A program made the translations under genes and the position numbers. Shown in pieces: positions 12,516 to 24,329 of a stretch of DNA of 64,000 nt. Positions within the stretch are counted from its first letter, which is position 1; every line of letters begins with the position of its first letter. The notes beneath the pieces were generated by a model, which saw nothing but the letters and a program-made list of their open reading frames with translations, was not told where the DNA came from and did no database searches. Source of the stretch: Welwitschia mirabilis (taxonomy: Eukaryota; Gnetophyta; Gnetopsida; Welwitschiales); contig JBOZIK010000001.1 of assembly GCA_051453625.1 (NCBI GenBank), forward strand, positions 107,023,527 to 107,087,526, written 5' to 3'.

Positions 12516-13147
12516 TAGAGATAGGAGATAGAAGATTTTTACAATCAGCATTTTAGTTAATTTAGAAGAAATAGAGTTTGATCCAAGATTTTTTGGGTTA
12601 AACAAATTTCTTCTAATGACTAATAAATTAACAAATTAGGTGTATTCTAAACTTATTTGAATCTAAAACTATGAACAGTTTTTTGACTATTACTTTTAAT
12701 GTATTTATATACTACAATGCTTTGATCAATTTAACTCAACCTAGATTTTACCATCTGCATCAAGTTTTTTTAATATTTAACTTAGAAATAGCCTTTAATT
12801 CTAATAACCTATTAATTCCTCCTAGTACTACTCCCCCTATAAAGAAGTCTAAGCACTACTTATTTATCTTAGGATCTTCATAGATAGAAATGAACATCAC
12901 CAGTGTAGGTGGAACTTCTCCCCAAATTCTAGTGTAAAATGTTTATACCCCTAATCTTCCATCTTATAACTTAGTTTCTGAAGTGCTCACTAACTTAGAC
13001 AAAATACTTAAAGAGAATGAAAAAAATTGATTTAGTTATGGGAAAATTCCACCCTATTTTGGTTTCATAGTACATTACTATGCATAAAATATTAGAGAAT
13101 CTAAGCTATTGAGTTGAGTTCTACCCTGACCAATGAAACAAATATGT
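12516..13147. other. Element 3' region, nothing recognised
   Basis: AT-rich DNA of the nested element between two repeat blocks. The short open frame near 12671 shows no family motif and is probably chance. Confidence 0.5.
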
Positions 13148-13395
13148 ATGATTCTTTTCTAAGATGATTTAAAAGATAGATACAAGAGTTAGAATGAAGG
13201 ATATGACAAATTCAGAATAACAACCTCTCTACTCTTTTTTTTGATGAGGATCACCTAAAAAGANNNNNNNNNNTTCTTAGAATGGCTTACAAGTTAGATA
13301 CAAGAGTTAGATTGAAGGGTATAGTAAACTTAGGGTAATAATCTAGTTCAAAGTCTCTTTACTCTCTCTTTTTATAAGGATCACTTGAAAAGATA
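13148..13395. repeat. Tandem duplication of about 120 bp around a 10-N gap
   Basis: 13148-13263 and 13274-13395 share 'agatacaagagttaga-tgaagg', 'aacctc(t)cttactctct' and 'aaggatcac-tgaaaaga' in order, with clear divergence. The 10 N at 13264-13273 lie at the junction. Divergence argues for a real duplication rather than an overlap artefact. Confidence 0.75.
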
Positions 13396-14029
13396 AGGAT
13401 CATAGGATGACTCAGCCTACCAAAACTTTTGGGATGTCCATACTATAGAAATTTGGATTATAATTGGCTTTTTACACTACCTCCATTTTCTTCTTCTGGT
13501 AAAACCTTTTAGCCAAAGGAGGTATAGGAGGAAGAACAAGTATAACAGAAGATTCTTCTAAGGTCTTATGGAATTAAGTTCAACTACTTTCTCTTTTTTC
13601 TTAGTTATGCTAGTTGTTTATCTAATTTTACTTGTAATTACAACATATATGTGCTTTCTATTTCAAATAATTTTTATTGTAAAACTTAAGGACTGTTGTT
13701 GGATATGTTATGAAATAAAAATCCTTGATTATCTTTTATTTTAGTACTTATTTTTATTATGTTAAATTATAGCAACTATTTGAATATCAAGATATTTTAT
13801 TTTAATAATAATTTATTACTTTATAATAAATAAAAGAAAGAAACGTGTATTTAAATGTCTTAAATGTTGAAATAAAACAATGATATCTTGTGTAATATTT
13901 ACATTTATTTTAAGGTATACTTGGTTTAAAGAAAATATTAGAGACTATTCATTTCTCAGCTAACACGTAGAGAGTGATTGTCTTCTTTATAATTTCAAGT
14001 TAAAGAGCCTTTATTTTGAGAACTTTTGT

Positions 14030-14190
14030 AATAAGGTTAGTGTAATCACTTCCATAGGAATAAGGACCTATAGAGTTATAAACTTAGATCATGACTAACT
14101 AATTCCTTAGTGGAGTTCTTACAGCTACCTTATTACATTGCCAAAGAGCCCTCTTGGGAATGTTTGCCCAAGCGTACTTATGGTAAGACA
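14030..14190. other. Conserved non-pol segment shared with the second Athila-like element
   Basis: Located ~700 bp downstream (minus sense) of the integrase domain. It aligns with 31530-31700, the equivalent position in the other Athila-like element, through 'ctaactaat-cc', 'gtggagtt', 'aaa(g)gccc' plus 'ctct', and 'aatttgc-cca' blocks, while the flanks do not align by eye. Both copies are open in the same plus-strand (antisense) frame, with T-N-x-L-V-E-F and K-x-P-S-x-E in common. Confidence 0.6.
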
Positions 14191-14342
14191 TTGTTCTTTT
14201 TCTTTTAATTTTTATTTTAAAAATAAATGACTGCATAGGTATCCTTATTTTTCTTTAATCATCAGACATTATTCTTTTTCTTTTAATTTTTATTTTAAAA
14301 GATAAATAATTGCATAAGTATCCTTATTTTTCTTTAATCATC
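14186..14342. repeat. Direct tandem duplication, 78-bp unit
   Basis: 14186-14263 and 14264-14342 are near-identical copies beginning 'agacatt(g/a)ttctttttc' and ending 'tttctttaatcatc'. They differ at a handful of sites, so this is a fairly recent local duplication inside an old element. Confidence 0.9.
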
Positions 14343-14465
14343 TAGTCATTCTTATTATTGTAACCTCTTCCTTCTCAAAGTCTTATTAATTCCTTAGAGT
14401 GAAAATAACATTCAATTTTATTTTCTAAAAGATAAACCTTATTATATGATACTTATTATTATTAT

Positions 14466-14565
14466 NNNNNNNNNNNNNNNNNNNNNNNNNNNNNNNNNNN
14501 NNNNNNNNNNNNNNNNNNNNNNNNNNNNNNNNNNNNNNNNNNNNNNNNNNNNNNNNNNNNNNNNN
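14466..14565. other. Assembly gap (100 N) with repeated flanks
   Basis: The bases before the gap (attatatgatacttattatt) recur directly after it, so the gap probably joins overlapping contigs and may contain no missing sequence. Confidence 0.85.
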
Positions 14566-14869
14566 ATTATATGATACTTATTATTATTATTTTCTTTTTT
14601 TTAATTATTAGAATATAATGATTATGAAGGAAGATGTATGGGTAGAATTTTTTCCACCCTATAACATTGTTCAATTTATTCTAAGAATGAAAATCTTGTT
14701 ATATAAGTTTTGATTCTATGACTATTTATTTAGTATTTATTTTTAGTTTTTTATTAAATACTTCCATTACTCTATAGATAATTTTTTTTTTTTAAATGTA
14801 TCATATAATCCATTTTTTATTAAACTTTTATTTAGAGGATATGTATTTAGGGTCAAAAACCAAAAGTTC

Positions 14870-15930
14870 ATCTCTAATTTTGAAATTAGTTTTTCTGATA
14901 TTATGATCATGCCAATTTTTTAATTATTCTTGGATTAATTCTTCTTTAATGAAAGCTTCCTTTCTATCCTTGGCTAATTTATTCATATTCTGTATCCATT
15001 TCTTTGAGTTTTATCTAGATCATGATCTAATCGTTTAGCCAACTTATAGGATGTTTTCAACTTAATTGGTAAAGGTGCTTTCTTATCATAAATCAACTCA
15101 TAAGGTGTGAAACATGTACTATTTTTTTAAGTTATCCTATAGATTCATAAAGCTTTAGTAACTTTATATTCTAATTAATTCTTTTGGTGTTTGCTATTTT
15201 AATCAAAATATAGTCTAACTCTCTATTTATGACCTCAGCCTAGTTATTAGATTGAGGATAATAAGCATAGGAGATTTTATAATGGAACCCATACTTAGAT
15301 AAAAAAATTTTAAAGGCTTAACTAGTGAAATGGTTTTCCCTATCGTTTATAAAACTCCTAAGCATACCAAACCTATGAAAAATATTCTTATATAAGAATT
15401 TTACTATGGTCTTAGTGGAAGAGTTAAAACATCCTTAGCTTTAGTCCATTTAGTCAAATAGTCCACATAGACTAGAATGTATTACTTTTCATAGGATATT
15501 GGATTAATAGAACCAATGAAATCTATTTTCCAGACATCAAAGAGCTCTAAAACTTGAATCCATTACTAGGGTGTTTTCATTACTTTTGATAATGCTTCCT
15601 CTCTTTGATAATTATCACATCCTTTACTGTAACTGAAAGAGTCTTTTAATAGAAAAGGCCAATAATATTTTGCACTTAATATTCTTATGGCTATTGTTTT
15701 TCCTTCATAATGATATGCTCCTTCTTCTACATGGAAATTTTATAATAGCTCTTTCTGATCAAGTTCACTAACACATCTCTCAATGACACCATCCTTATAA
15801 AATTTGAAGAGAACCTTATTTTCTTATATATAATCATTTGTAATAGGTTAAGTAATAAGGTACCCTCTTATTACTAAGAAATTAGCAATGTCTGCAAACC
15901 AAGGAGCTTATTGTAAATTTTCTAAATTAT
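14870..15930 (-). pseudogene. Athila/Tat-like Ty3/gypsy integrase
   Basis: On the minus strand the zinc-binding half is visible (KYYWPFLLKD, then CDNYQRE in the C-x-x-C position), then LELFDVWKIDFIGSI with the first catalytic Asp, ILVYVDYLTKWTKA, and a C-terminal part with LIYDKKAPLP and KTSYKLAKRL. This is the E-L-F-D-V-W-G-I-D-F-M-G pattern typical of Athila/Tat. Multiple TAG/TAA stops and frameshifts break the frame. Confidence 0.9.
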
Positions 15931-15939
15931 CCTTAGGAA

Positions 15940-16390
15940 AACTATCTTAAATATCTAATTGTTTAGATTCTTTAGAGAATTCTAGCCTAGAAAAGTAATC
16001 ACACACTACCTTTTTTGTTTCCTTTTTATTTATTATCTTGAAATTAAATTCTTGCATCAAAAGTATCCATCTTATTACTTGAGAATTGGCTTCTATCTTA
16101 TTCATTAAAATTCATATAACACTATGATCTGTGTGAACTTTGACCTCATAACATAGGATGTAAGGCCTAAATTTCTTCAAGGCTATTATTATAAATAACA
16201 TCTATTTTTTTGTAACTATATAATTCTATTGTATAAAATTGACATTTTTACTTATGTAATCAAGAGCATAAGGTTTACAACTATCATCTTTCTATCCCAA
16301 CACAACACCAACAACATATTGTGAAGTATCAGTCACAATGAGAAATGGTTTATCTCAATCTAATTTTTTTAAAATAGGGGATTTAATTAA
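15940..16390 (-). pseudogene. Ty3/gypsy RNase H
   Basis: The minus strand reads KPFLIVTDTSQYVVGVVLG, then DYISKNVNFIQ, ALKKFRPYILCYEVKVHTDH and RWILLMQEFNFKI, covering the Asp-containing start, the central helix and the T-D-H block of gypsy RNase H. The RWILL-QEF tail is typical of Athila/Tat. Stops interrupt it. Confidence 0.9.
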
Positions 16391-16399
16391 TTTATCTTT

Positions 16400-17220
16400 T
16401 AAAATTTGAAAAGCCTTTTGGCATTCTTGTATCCACTCATAAGACATATATCTTTGTAAAAGATTACTCAATGGTAATTTTACTAAAATTAGTGATAAGT
16501 CTTCTTTAACAACCTACATAACCTAGAAAGGATCTCAGTTCCTTCAATTTAGTTGGAGGATAAATTTTTTAATGAGATTAATCTTTTTCTCATCAATTTT
16601 AATTCCTCTAACTAATATCTTATGGCCTAAAATAATACCTTCAGATACCATGAGATAACTTTTAGACCAACTTAGTTTCAAATTCTTTTCTTCATATTAA
16701 TTTAATACATCTTTAAATCTTTCCAAAACTTCATTGAAATCATTTCCAATGGTTGAGAAATGATACATGGAAACCTCAACTGATCTTCCTATCATACCCT
16801 AGAAAACACTATTCACTAGCCTCTAGAAAGTGGTTTATGCATTACATAATCTAAAGGGTAAACCTTTAAAGGCATATGTACCTCATTTATAAGTAAAAGC
16901 TATTTTTTCTTGGTCTTCAAGGCTATAGGAATTTGATTATGCCCATTATATCCATTCGATAAACTATAGTATTTATGACTGAAACTTCTTTCTAAAACCT
17001 AATCCACAAAGGGTAAAGAAAAATTATCTTTATAAGTAGCAGCATTTAGTAGTCTAAAATCTATGCAAATCCTCCATTTATTATTCTTCTTAGGAATTAC
17101 TATCATAAGGCTCACACATTTTTCATTAGAAATAGGGTAGATGGATCCTACCTTTAATAACCTTAAAATGTCTTTACTTAATCACATCTTGCATATGATA
17201 ATTACATCTTTTTTTTTTTT
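16400..17220 (-). pseudogene. Ty3/gypsy reverse transcriptase
   Basis: The minus strand shows VSLMIVIPKKNNKWRICIDF, RLLNAATYKDNFSLPF, a degraded D-G-Y-S-G-Y-N-Q-I block (NGYNGHNQIPIA) and, after frameshifts, MVSEGIILGHKI from the L-G-H connection. The catalytic F-M-D-D box is not intact. It sits between protease (right) and RNase H (left). Confidence 0.9.
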
Positions 17221-17599
17221 GGTTGTCTAAAAGGGTTTACTATGATATCTAAATAAATCTTATGTTAACATGTTGTAGTGTCTATTCTTGTAATATCTTC
17301 ATGAGTTCAAGCAAATGAATTAGTCTCTTTTATTAAATTTATTTTTAATTTTCTTTTCTCAAAAATTCTTTTCAATGATTAAAGGTTGAATTTTCTCAAT
17401 TTCTATGTATTCCAAACATTTCTCAAGAGGAGGTTTTTCAAGTTTCTCTTCCTTCTTGGCTATTTCAATAGTCAAGGAGTCATCATTTTTTTAATTTCTT
17501 TTTTTTTTCTAATATCTACTGAGCCTCTTTCATGAGAATCATGTTAGCACTATCCTTCTTATGAGAAGAAGAGTGTTCAATTTTTGCCTTATTAGATAT

Positions 17600-17960
17600 T
17601 TTTATTTGTGGCACAATTCTCCCACACTAATTTACCTTACTTCCTTCCTGGAATAAATAGTTGCATAAACTATTACCATCTAAAGCCTTTCCAAGATGAT
17701 GAAATGTTTATTTCCCCTTATCTTCATGATATTTATATCTACTAAATATCCAAATCCTTATAGTTCTATTGATGTGTTTTTCATTATGCCATCTCTTATT
17801 ACTGCAAAGTCATTTACCATGTAAACTTATCTATTATATAGAGTTAACTGTGGATTTCCAAGCTATTTGAATGTATCATAAAAAATAACATTAGTAGTGG
17901 CCCCTAAATCCACCAAAACTTCTATTTTATATGCATCTTTAATAACTATATCTACTCTTG
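17600..17960 (-). pseudogene. Ty3/gypsy aspartic protease
   Basis: Minus strand at about 17915-17875: VLVDLGATTNVIFYDTF. The D-x-G-A core with L in the second position is usual for Athila/Tat proteases. Downstream frame fragments continue to the RT. Confidence 0.75.
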
Positions 17961-19150
17961 ATATTCTAGGATCACTATACTTCTTAATTTGATTTTCTTG
18001 TAGAGCTTGATTAGAGGCCTAAGATACCTGATCTCTTTTAGTTAATTCTGTTACTGATTTTTCATCATTACTTTTCTCTTTACTCCCCTTTTTACTACAC
18101 AAGTTATTTATTTTCTTTTAGTATAAATGAATTCCTTTTAACATCTTTACTAAAGGTAATGTAACTGAAGTATCTTTAGAGATCTAATAAGATATTCTAC
18201 ATCCCTTTCTCCTTTCTTTGAAAAATTTCCTATTATCTTAATTCTCATTAAAATGGTAAGTGATCATTGATTCTTTCTTTAATTGAACTATTTTCAATCA
18301 TTCTCCCATGCTCTTTATTTTTATTTTCTTTCTTAAGAGGTGAATTAAAATGATGATTTCTCCCTAATATAGTTTTAATAGCTTTATAACTAGCTTTGCT
18401 TAGATTTGGTTAAGATTATGTAGGTGTATAAGGTTCATCATTTTTCTTCCCTTATCTAGTTGTGGATTGTGTCTAGATTCCCCTTCTTAATTTCTCCAGT
18501 TTCTAAAATAATCATATTACTATTATCTCTTGGATTGCATAGATCTTTTCATTGGAGTTTTTTCCTTATTTTTCATTTCCTAGTTTGATTAGTATTCTTA
18601 ATTTAAAAATCATTGTTAGGATTGTAACTACTTTCATTAGTATCTAACCATTTCATAAAATCCATCATCCATGAACATTATGTAGGTTGATGATTCTCCT
18701 CATTAAAATATTTATAAGTTTTAACTTTCTCTTCTTGTTTTAATCTATTAATCTCCTCTATTAGATATTTGATTCTCTTATTAGTTTTTTCTAGTGTGCT
18801 TGCATGCTTTATTTTATTTTCTTTTTCTATCATAACTTCGTTGACCTTCTTCTTTCCTTTCTATTCATTTTGAATTCACCCTTGTCTCATTCTGTATAAT
18901 TTATCTATACTTATCTTAATTTCTTGGGTATTGCCGTTCTTGATGATTTCCCTATAGAGTATACCTAACTTTTCTAAAATGTTACTCTGTAAACCTCTTT
19001 AGAAAGATCCCATTCATTCTCTGAGATTTATTTCATGATTAGGACATATTACTAGTAGAATCTAATACCTATTCATGAATTCATCAAATTTCTCAAATTT
19101 AATCTCTTAGATCTTCAATGACCCAGACAAGTTTATATTTGTTCCCACAT
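17961..19150 (-). pseudogene. Gag region of the Athila/Tat-like element
   Basis: Fragments on the minus strand fit a gypsy gag: around 19120-19020 a stretch resembling F-M-N-R-Y-Q-I-L-L-x-I-C-P-N-H-E-I, then lysine/arginine-rich coiled-coil-like sequence near 18900-18700. No intact zinc knuckle was found. Heavily broken by stops. Confidence 0.55.
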
Positions 19151-19714
19151 TTTAAAAGTATAATTTAAAAACTATAAAGCCACCTTCAAGGACAAAGAAA
19201 AATATATCAAGAAATATGAATTGATTTTAAAGTAGTTATTCTTGCAAAAAGAATTAAAAAACAAGCATAAGTTCTTTAATTTTTTTCTTTAAAAGTGAAA
19301 ACATTAAAAGTATTTATATTTCTTATCTTATCAAAAGTTTTCAAGACTAAAGGATCTATAAGATTAGGTGTGTGAGATGTATACTAGTCAATCCTAAGAG
19401 GAGCAAAGTTAACTACCTTTTCCTCATTCCCATACAATCCTTATGGTCTTTGTAGTTTTTCTCTTCCTATTTGAGCTTGTATCAACAAGTCTATTTTACA
19501 TTGTAACTCTTCTTAACTTCTATTAAGTGTCTTCATATCTTTCATAAAGTCATAAAAATCAATCTTAATTCTTACTACATTACTAGTTACTTCATTTAAC
19601 TTATATTTTTCAGGGTTCTAGATATATTGTCCCTTCTTATTAATTTATCATCCTTGGTTATCTTTTCTCAACAAGGTCTTTATTATTTCAATTAATAAAC
19701 TAAAAATTCCCTCC
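19151..19714. other. 5' leader of the Athila/Tat-like element
   Basis: AT-rich DNA between gag and the primer site. No gene was recognised. Confidence 0.45.
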
Positions 19715-19727
19715 TTCTAATGCCAAC
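19710..19727 (-). promoter_or_regulatory. Candidate primer binding site
   Basis: Directly adjoining the 5' LTR, the minus strand reads TTGGCATTAGAAGGAGG, which resembles a decayed tRNA 3'-end complement beginning TGG. The tRNA species is uncertain. Confidence 0.5.
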
Positions 19728-19728
19728 T

Positions 19729-20677
19729 TATAATCTAATTAAAAATACTATAAAATAGCTAACTAATTTCAACAAAATATTTAAGAAAAACAAAGTTATA
19801 TTATGAAAGTACTAGAAAGGAATGAAAACTATATTACCACATGCAGACTTTAATCATTACTAATTTTTATATAGAGTTTATCTTTTCACGTTTTTAACTT
19901 AAAGAAAGATTCTCTTTATTAAATTAGAATACATTTTTTTATCAAGAATTATCATTTCTGGCAAAATGGTATGCTGATAATTACTCTACTATGAATAATA
20001 TTTATAAGAGACAGGGAATTAAAATAAACAAAATAGGGAAAGCATGATCAAGTTATGTGTGTCACTTATTTCTAACTATTACACTATCTCAATATTAGAT
20101 CTAGCTAAGATTAATACTAAAAGTAAGAAAATAATAGCATGTAACTTTTTCAAATTACATAAATAGAAACACGAGATCCATTTTAGAATACAAACTTATA
20201 TTTGTATATATAAAATATATCAATAAGTAATTTTTCATATTTCCATAATACGTATAGTAGCTAGGAAATCACTTTGCAGTTCTTCCAATGTGATCTTCTT
20301 TACCTCAGATGTGCTTTTCAGTTATTCTCTGAGTTGCTAAAAAGAACTCCCTTACTCCTCCACACTGCATATTTATAGGTATAGCCTAAGAAATTTTTTA
20401 TTTCCTTTCTATGCCATCTATCCTTATATTTATAATAGTGAGTATTTACTTCTTTTATGCCATCTATTGAATTGCAACAATTGTTTCCCTTTTTATAGTA
20501 AGGTTCCTACTATTCTTGTATTGGAATAATTATCCTATAAAATCAAGTTAGCTATATGAAATAATATATATTATAATAATGTTATTTAATTAATCATATC
20601 ATATTACTAAATAGCTATCATTTCATTCATTTCAGTTAAGAACAAGAGCAAAAATAATGCATAGATTTATGATTTAT
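19729..20677 (-). repeat. 5' LTR of the nested Athila/Tat-like element
   Basis: Partner of 7786-8743, with the same order of blocks throughout. A minus-strand TATA-like box (ctataaatat) is at 20369-20378, equivalent to the one in the other LTR. Confidence 0.85.
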
Positions 20678-20788
20678 GAAGCATGTAGGAATCATTTTTA
20701 ACATATTAAGGAGAAAATAAATCTAATCTTTGTGATCTTTGGAAATTCAATTATGATCTTCTTTAGATATCTATACTTGTGCCTTATA

Positions 20789-20802
20789 GCTCTAATATTA
20801 CT
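20789..20802 (-). promoter_or_regulatory. Primer binding site of the copia element (iMet type, decayed)
   Basis: The minus strand reads GTAATATTAGAGC just inside the 5' LTR. This is TGGTATCAGAGC, the common plant initiator-tRNA-Met primer site, with changes mostly of the G-to-A/C-to-T kind. Confidence 0.7.
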
Positions 20803-20803
20803 T

Positions 20804-21918
20804 TATTAACAAACACTTGGTGAGCCTAGTGGATTTTGGTTTATTTGATTGAAGATGTCTTTGATGTTGAAATATGTCTCCAAGAAGTATAGATATCTTT
20901 TACCTATCATATTATTTCCTTAATTAAGTTAGTTAATAAAAGATGTATTTGATGTATTAGACATTCATTGTAAAAGCTCTATTCTTTGTAGTCAAATTTT
21001 GTTTTATAAAGACATCTTTAAAACTCAACATAGAATGTAGGTGCACATCTCTTTGAAATATGTATGTCCTTTTAATGAATTGAAGAATGTGTTTTTTAAA
21101 GATGCCTTTGAGGCTAAAAGACATCTATTTTGTGGATTATAGAAATTTATCTTTTGAAAGATGTCTATCTTACAAATGACTATAAAAATAAGTTTAAAAA
21201 ACACTAAAACAAAGCTATAATGATCAAGTCTAAAGGATACGTTCTCTAGTATTATATCTAGATTAAATAAAACAATTCAAAGATGAATCTAGATCCTCAA
21301 ATCATCATTTTAATCTTTATTCAAATACATAAATCTTTTTCTTCTTTGATGAAATGACACAATAACACTTAGAAATGATCAAATTTCTATACAAAGCTTC
21401 AAAGATATTAAATATTTGAAATGATTAAATATGCTTCTATTTCAACTTAATTACATGATCTTTTATAATTTAATTCTTCTAATATTTCAATCTTAAAGTA
21501 TTTAAGAAAAATATGATTTAAATTGGAGAATAAAACTTATTCAAGCATAAAGCAATAGGAATAATGAAAAAATTAAACTTATCTCAATCTTTTAGACATA
21601 GAATAAAGCATAAAGAAAAGCTAAAGCATCAAGCAAAGATCAAGAAAAAAAATCTATTAAAAATTTGTTAGTATTTTATTCTACTCTTTAAGAGAGATCA
21701 ATTTCATATATTTTCATTACATTAATCAAGACTTTAATAAGCAGTTTGGAGTTATTCCACCTTTTTAATCCATGTGGAATATAATTCCTTACAAAAAAAA
21801 CTAATATTTTTCTTAACATAAAGTCTCCTCAGCTTACAACATTTTGGATAATAACTTTAACACATAACCATCATCTAAAACATATGATGTGTTCACATTA
21901 GACCACACTACACCAATA
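20804..21918 (-). repeat. 5' LTR of the copia element
   Basis: Partner of 2178-3307. It ends exactly where the right ATCAC duplication (21919-21923) begins. Confidence 0.85.
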
Positions 21919-21923
21919 ATCAC

Positions 21924-24320
21924 ATGTTTATATAAACTTTATTATTAAATATATGCACAATTCATGTATTTTTATCATGACGATATTACTAATTAATAAG
22001 AGTTATCCTATTATTTATAAATTTATCTTTAAAAGAATTTAATTAGATATATAGTTATACATATCTAATGCATTTATTGCATGATTATCGTGAAGTGATA
22101 AGGCACTTATTCATATGTACATGTATGCTTTTAAATATATTTGAAGCTTATTTAACACTCAATTTGTTTATATAAAATCATTAGTCATTTAAACTTAGAA
22201 AAACCACATTAAGAAAAAGAATATACTACTCAATACTTTACTTTATTTATTTCATGAATCATGGTGAATAATAGCCTATATAAAAATGTTTAAATGTTTA
22301 CTTTCTTAGGATATGTTTCAAAGGTTATTATTCTAGATAACCACCTACATATAAATTTCTAGGTCTCATTTAGCAATTTACAAAGTTTCTTATTTTATAT
22401 ATTTTTATAATTTTAAAATATCTTTATTATATTTTGAGTATTTTATGCCAATAGATGTACATAATTCTCTAATTTTAAACATTGTTTTATAATTTGATGT
22501 AGCTCAATAGGAGTAGGGTAAATCAATTTTATTTTATGAATGTGTGTTCTTATCATTAATGAATCCTTAAAATATGTCATTATAATTATTATTAAAGATT
22601 AAAAAGGAGGAAACTAATGAAAATCTAGTAGAGAGTATGCACTTTAAGCAAGATTATCAATGCCCTTTGTTTCATGCTTAATCCCAATTAACAACCCTAA
22701 GCTTATTGTCTTATTCTCGATCTCACTATTTTATTTCCAATTTATTCATCCTATTTTAGATTTTTTTGATTTAGAACTTGTGTTTAGCACACAAGAAGAA
22801 GTTTTTCTTCTTTTGTGTATTTTCTAAACTTGATTTCATCTTACCAAAAATATTTAATGTTACTCTTGGATATTCTTAGTGCATCGTGAAACCTATTTTT
22901 AAAATGTAAATTTTCTTTTGCTAAATGATGTTCCATTAGTATTGAAATATTATTACTATAAAAAATATAATGTTATAGGTAATTACAAATACTAAAGAAG
23001 CTGAAAAGATTTCTTCAAGAAGGTCATTAACCAAACGAGTAGTTATGTTATTGTATTGCAGTTAACAATTGTTACTAGATAATATTTGATTACTTTGTGA
23101 TGGTTATGAGGTAATAGAAACCATTTAATCCTAGTATAGTAAGAGGTAGAATTTACCCAAAAAAAGAGGAAAAAAAATGCAAGGATGGAAATTAAGTATA
23201 GATGATAAGGAAAATTTGAAATTACAAAATAACCATAAGTCATTTTTATATAATTAATTACTAATCATAATATTATAAAGATAAACTTAACAATGTGTGA
23301 TATTAATTAAAGATGCAATCGAATAGCTATCTACTTTATGATTTTGACTAAATTAGATTTTAAGATATTGATTTTATATTAATTAGTAAACATGAGAAAC
23401 CTTCATCCTAATCTAGAGCAACAATAGAATAATTTTGTTATTTCTTCCTTGTATGTAATCTTTGGAATTCCTACCAACATTACCCCTTCATACTATAGGT
23501 GAATAGTGTTAAGGTATATCAAAGTTCTAGAGTATAGATTTTGACAATGAATTATGGACATGTAGAGGAAAACATGATAGTATCATATTCTAAGAATGAT
23601 ATGAAAATAGAGTATTACATGAAATAATGGATACACTACAAAGATGTACATCATGCAAGTAGGTGTTAATGCTTTTACTTGAGCATATAGTTTTTTTTTT
23701 ATATTTAAAGCTATCTTTTCATGTAAATTATTTATCATAGATGCCTTGTTATAGTTAGAGTTTTTATCTTTCTTTCTAAAGAGATTATATTTTTATGGCT
23801 ATATTCGTTATGTTTTTTTCCTTTTTATTTTATTTGAATCTCATTTCAATATGGTAAGTTCTTATGTCTACTATTGCATCTTTTAAGTAAAACTCTTTCA
23901 TGTAGTAATAAATGTATGAGGAAGATAAAATGATAAAGAGAAGAACCTACATGAAATAAAAAATAAAAAATGATCGAATATACTAACTAATTTTATAATA
24001 ATTCAAGAGTGATGAAAATCAATCATCAAAGTTGTGATAAAAATATGTAACAACATTTTTCATAATATCAATAGATTGATAAAGTTATAACAATGACATC
24101 ATTTTATACTAATCAATACTAACATAAGAAAATGATTATAAAGAAATTTCATTATTATGAAATAAAAAATATGTAATAGAATTTTTTCATTTTAAAGATA
24201 AGAAAATTTTTTTCATAAACACTTATTTAGGTGAGGGGATACTTTATTATATTCATAATCATGGGATGGATTATCTAGTCTTAGGGGATTAAAAGTAAAG
24301 TATGTCGAGTTAAAGTTGAG
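21924..24320. other. AT-rich interval without a recognisable gene
   Basis: Probably the degraded 3' part of the gypsy element whose integrase starts at about 24330, because the integrase C-terminus faces this way. No LTR, PPT or coding motif was identified. The short open frame near 23243-23043 has no family signature. Confidence 0.5.
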
Positions 24321-24329
24321 TGACTCTTC

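Larger units (their letters stand above)
7786..20677 (-). mobile_element. Athila/Tat-like Ty3/gypsy element nested in the copia element
   Basis: Two ~950-bp LTRs (7786-8743 and 19729-20677) bracket, on the minus strand, gag, protease, RT, RNase H and integrase in Ty3/gypsy order, followed by ~6 kb of 3' sequence with a decayed extra ORF and repeats. RNase H and integrase motifs (RWILLMQEF; LELFDVWKIDF) are of the Athila/Tat type. No convincing target duplication was found. It sits just downstream of the copia primer site, before gag. Confidence 0.8.
2178..21918 (-). mobile_element. Ty1/copia LTR retrotransposon, disrupted, with nested gypsy element
   Basis: Two diverged LTRs (2178-3307 and 20804-21918) and a perfect 5-bp ATCAC duplication delimit one insertion. 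On the minus strand the order is 5' LTR, iMet-type primer site, gag, protease, integrase, RT, RNase H, 3' LTR, which is the Ty1/copia order. The internal region is interrupted between the leader and gag by an Athila/Tat-like gypsy element (about 7786-20677). LTR termini read TA...TA where TG...CA is expected, consistent with C-to-T decay. All coding domains carry stops, so the element is dead. Confidence 0.85.

Noticed and set aside
7776-20690. Target duplication for the nested Athila/Tat-like element
   Set aside because: Only weak partial matches (ataag versus tgaag) were found around the ends, so none is claimed.
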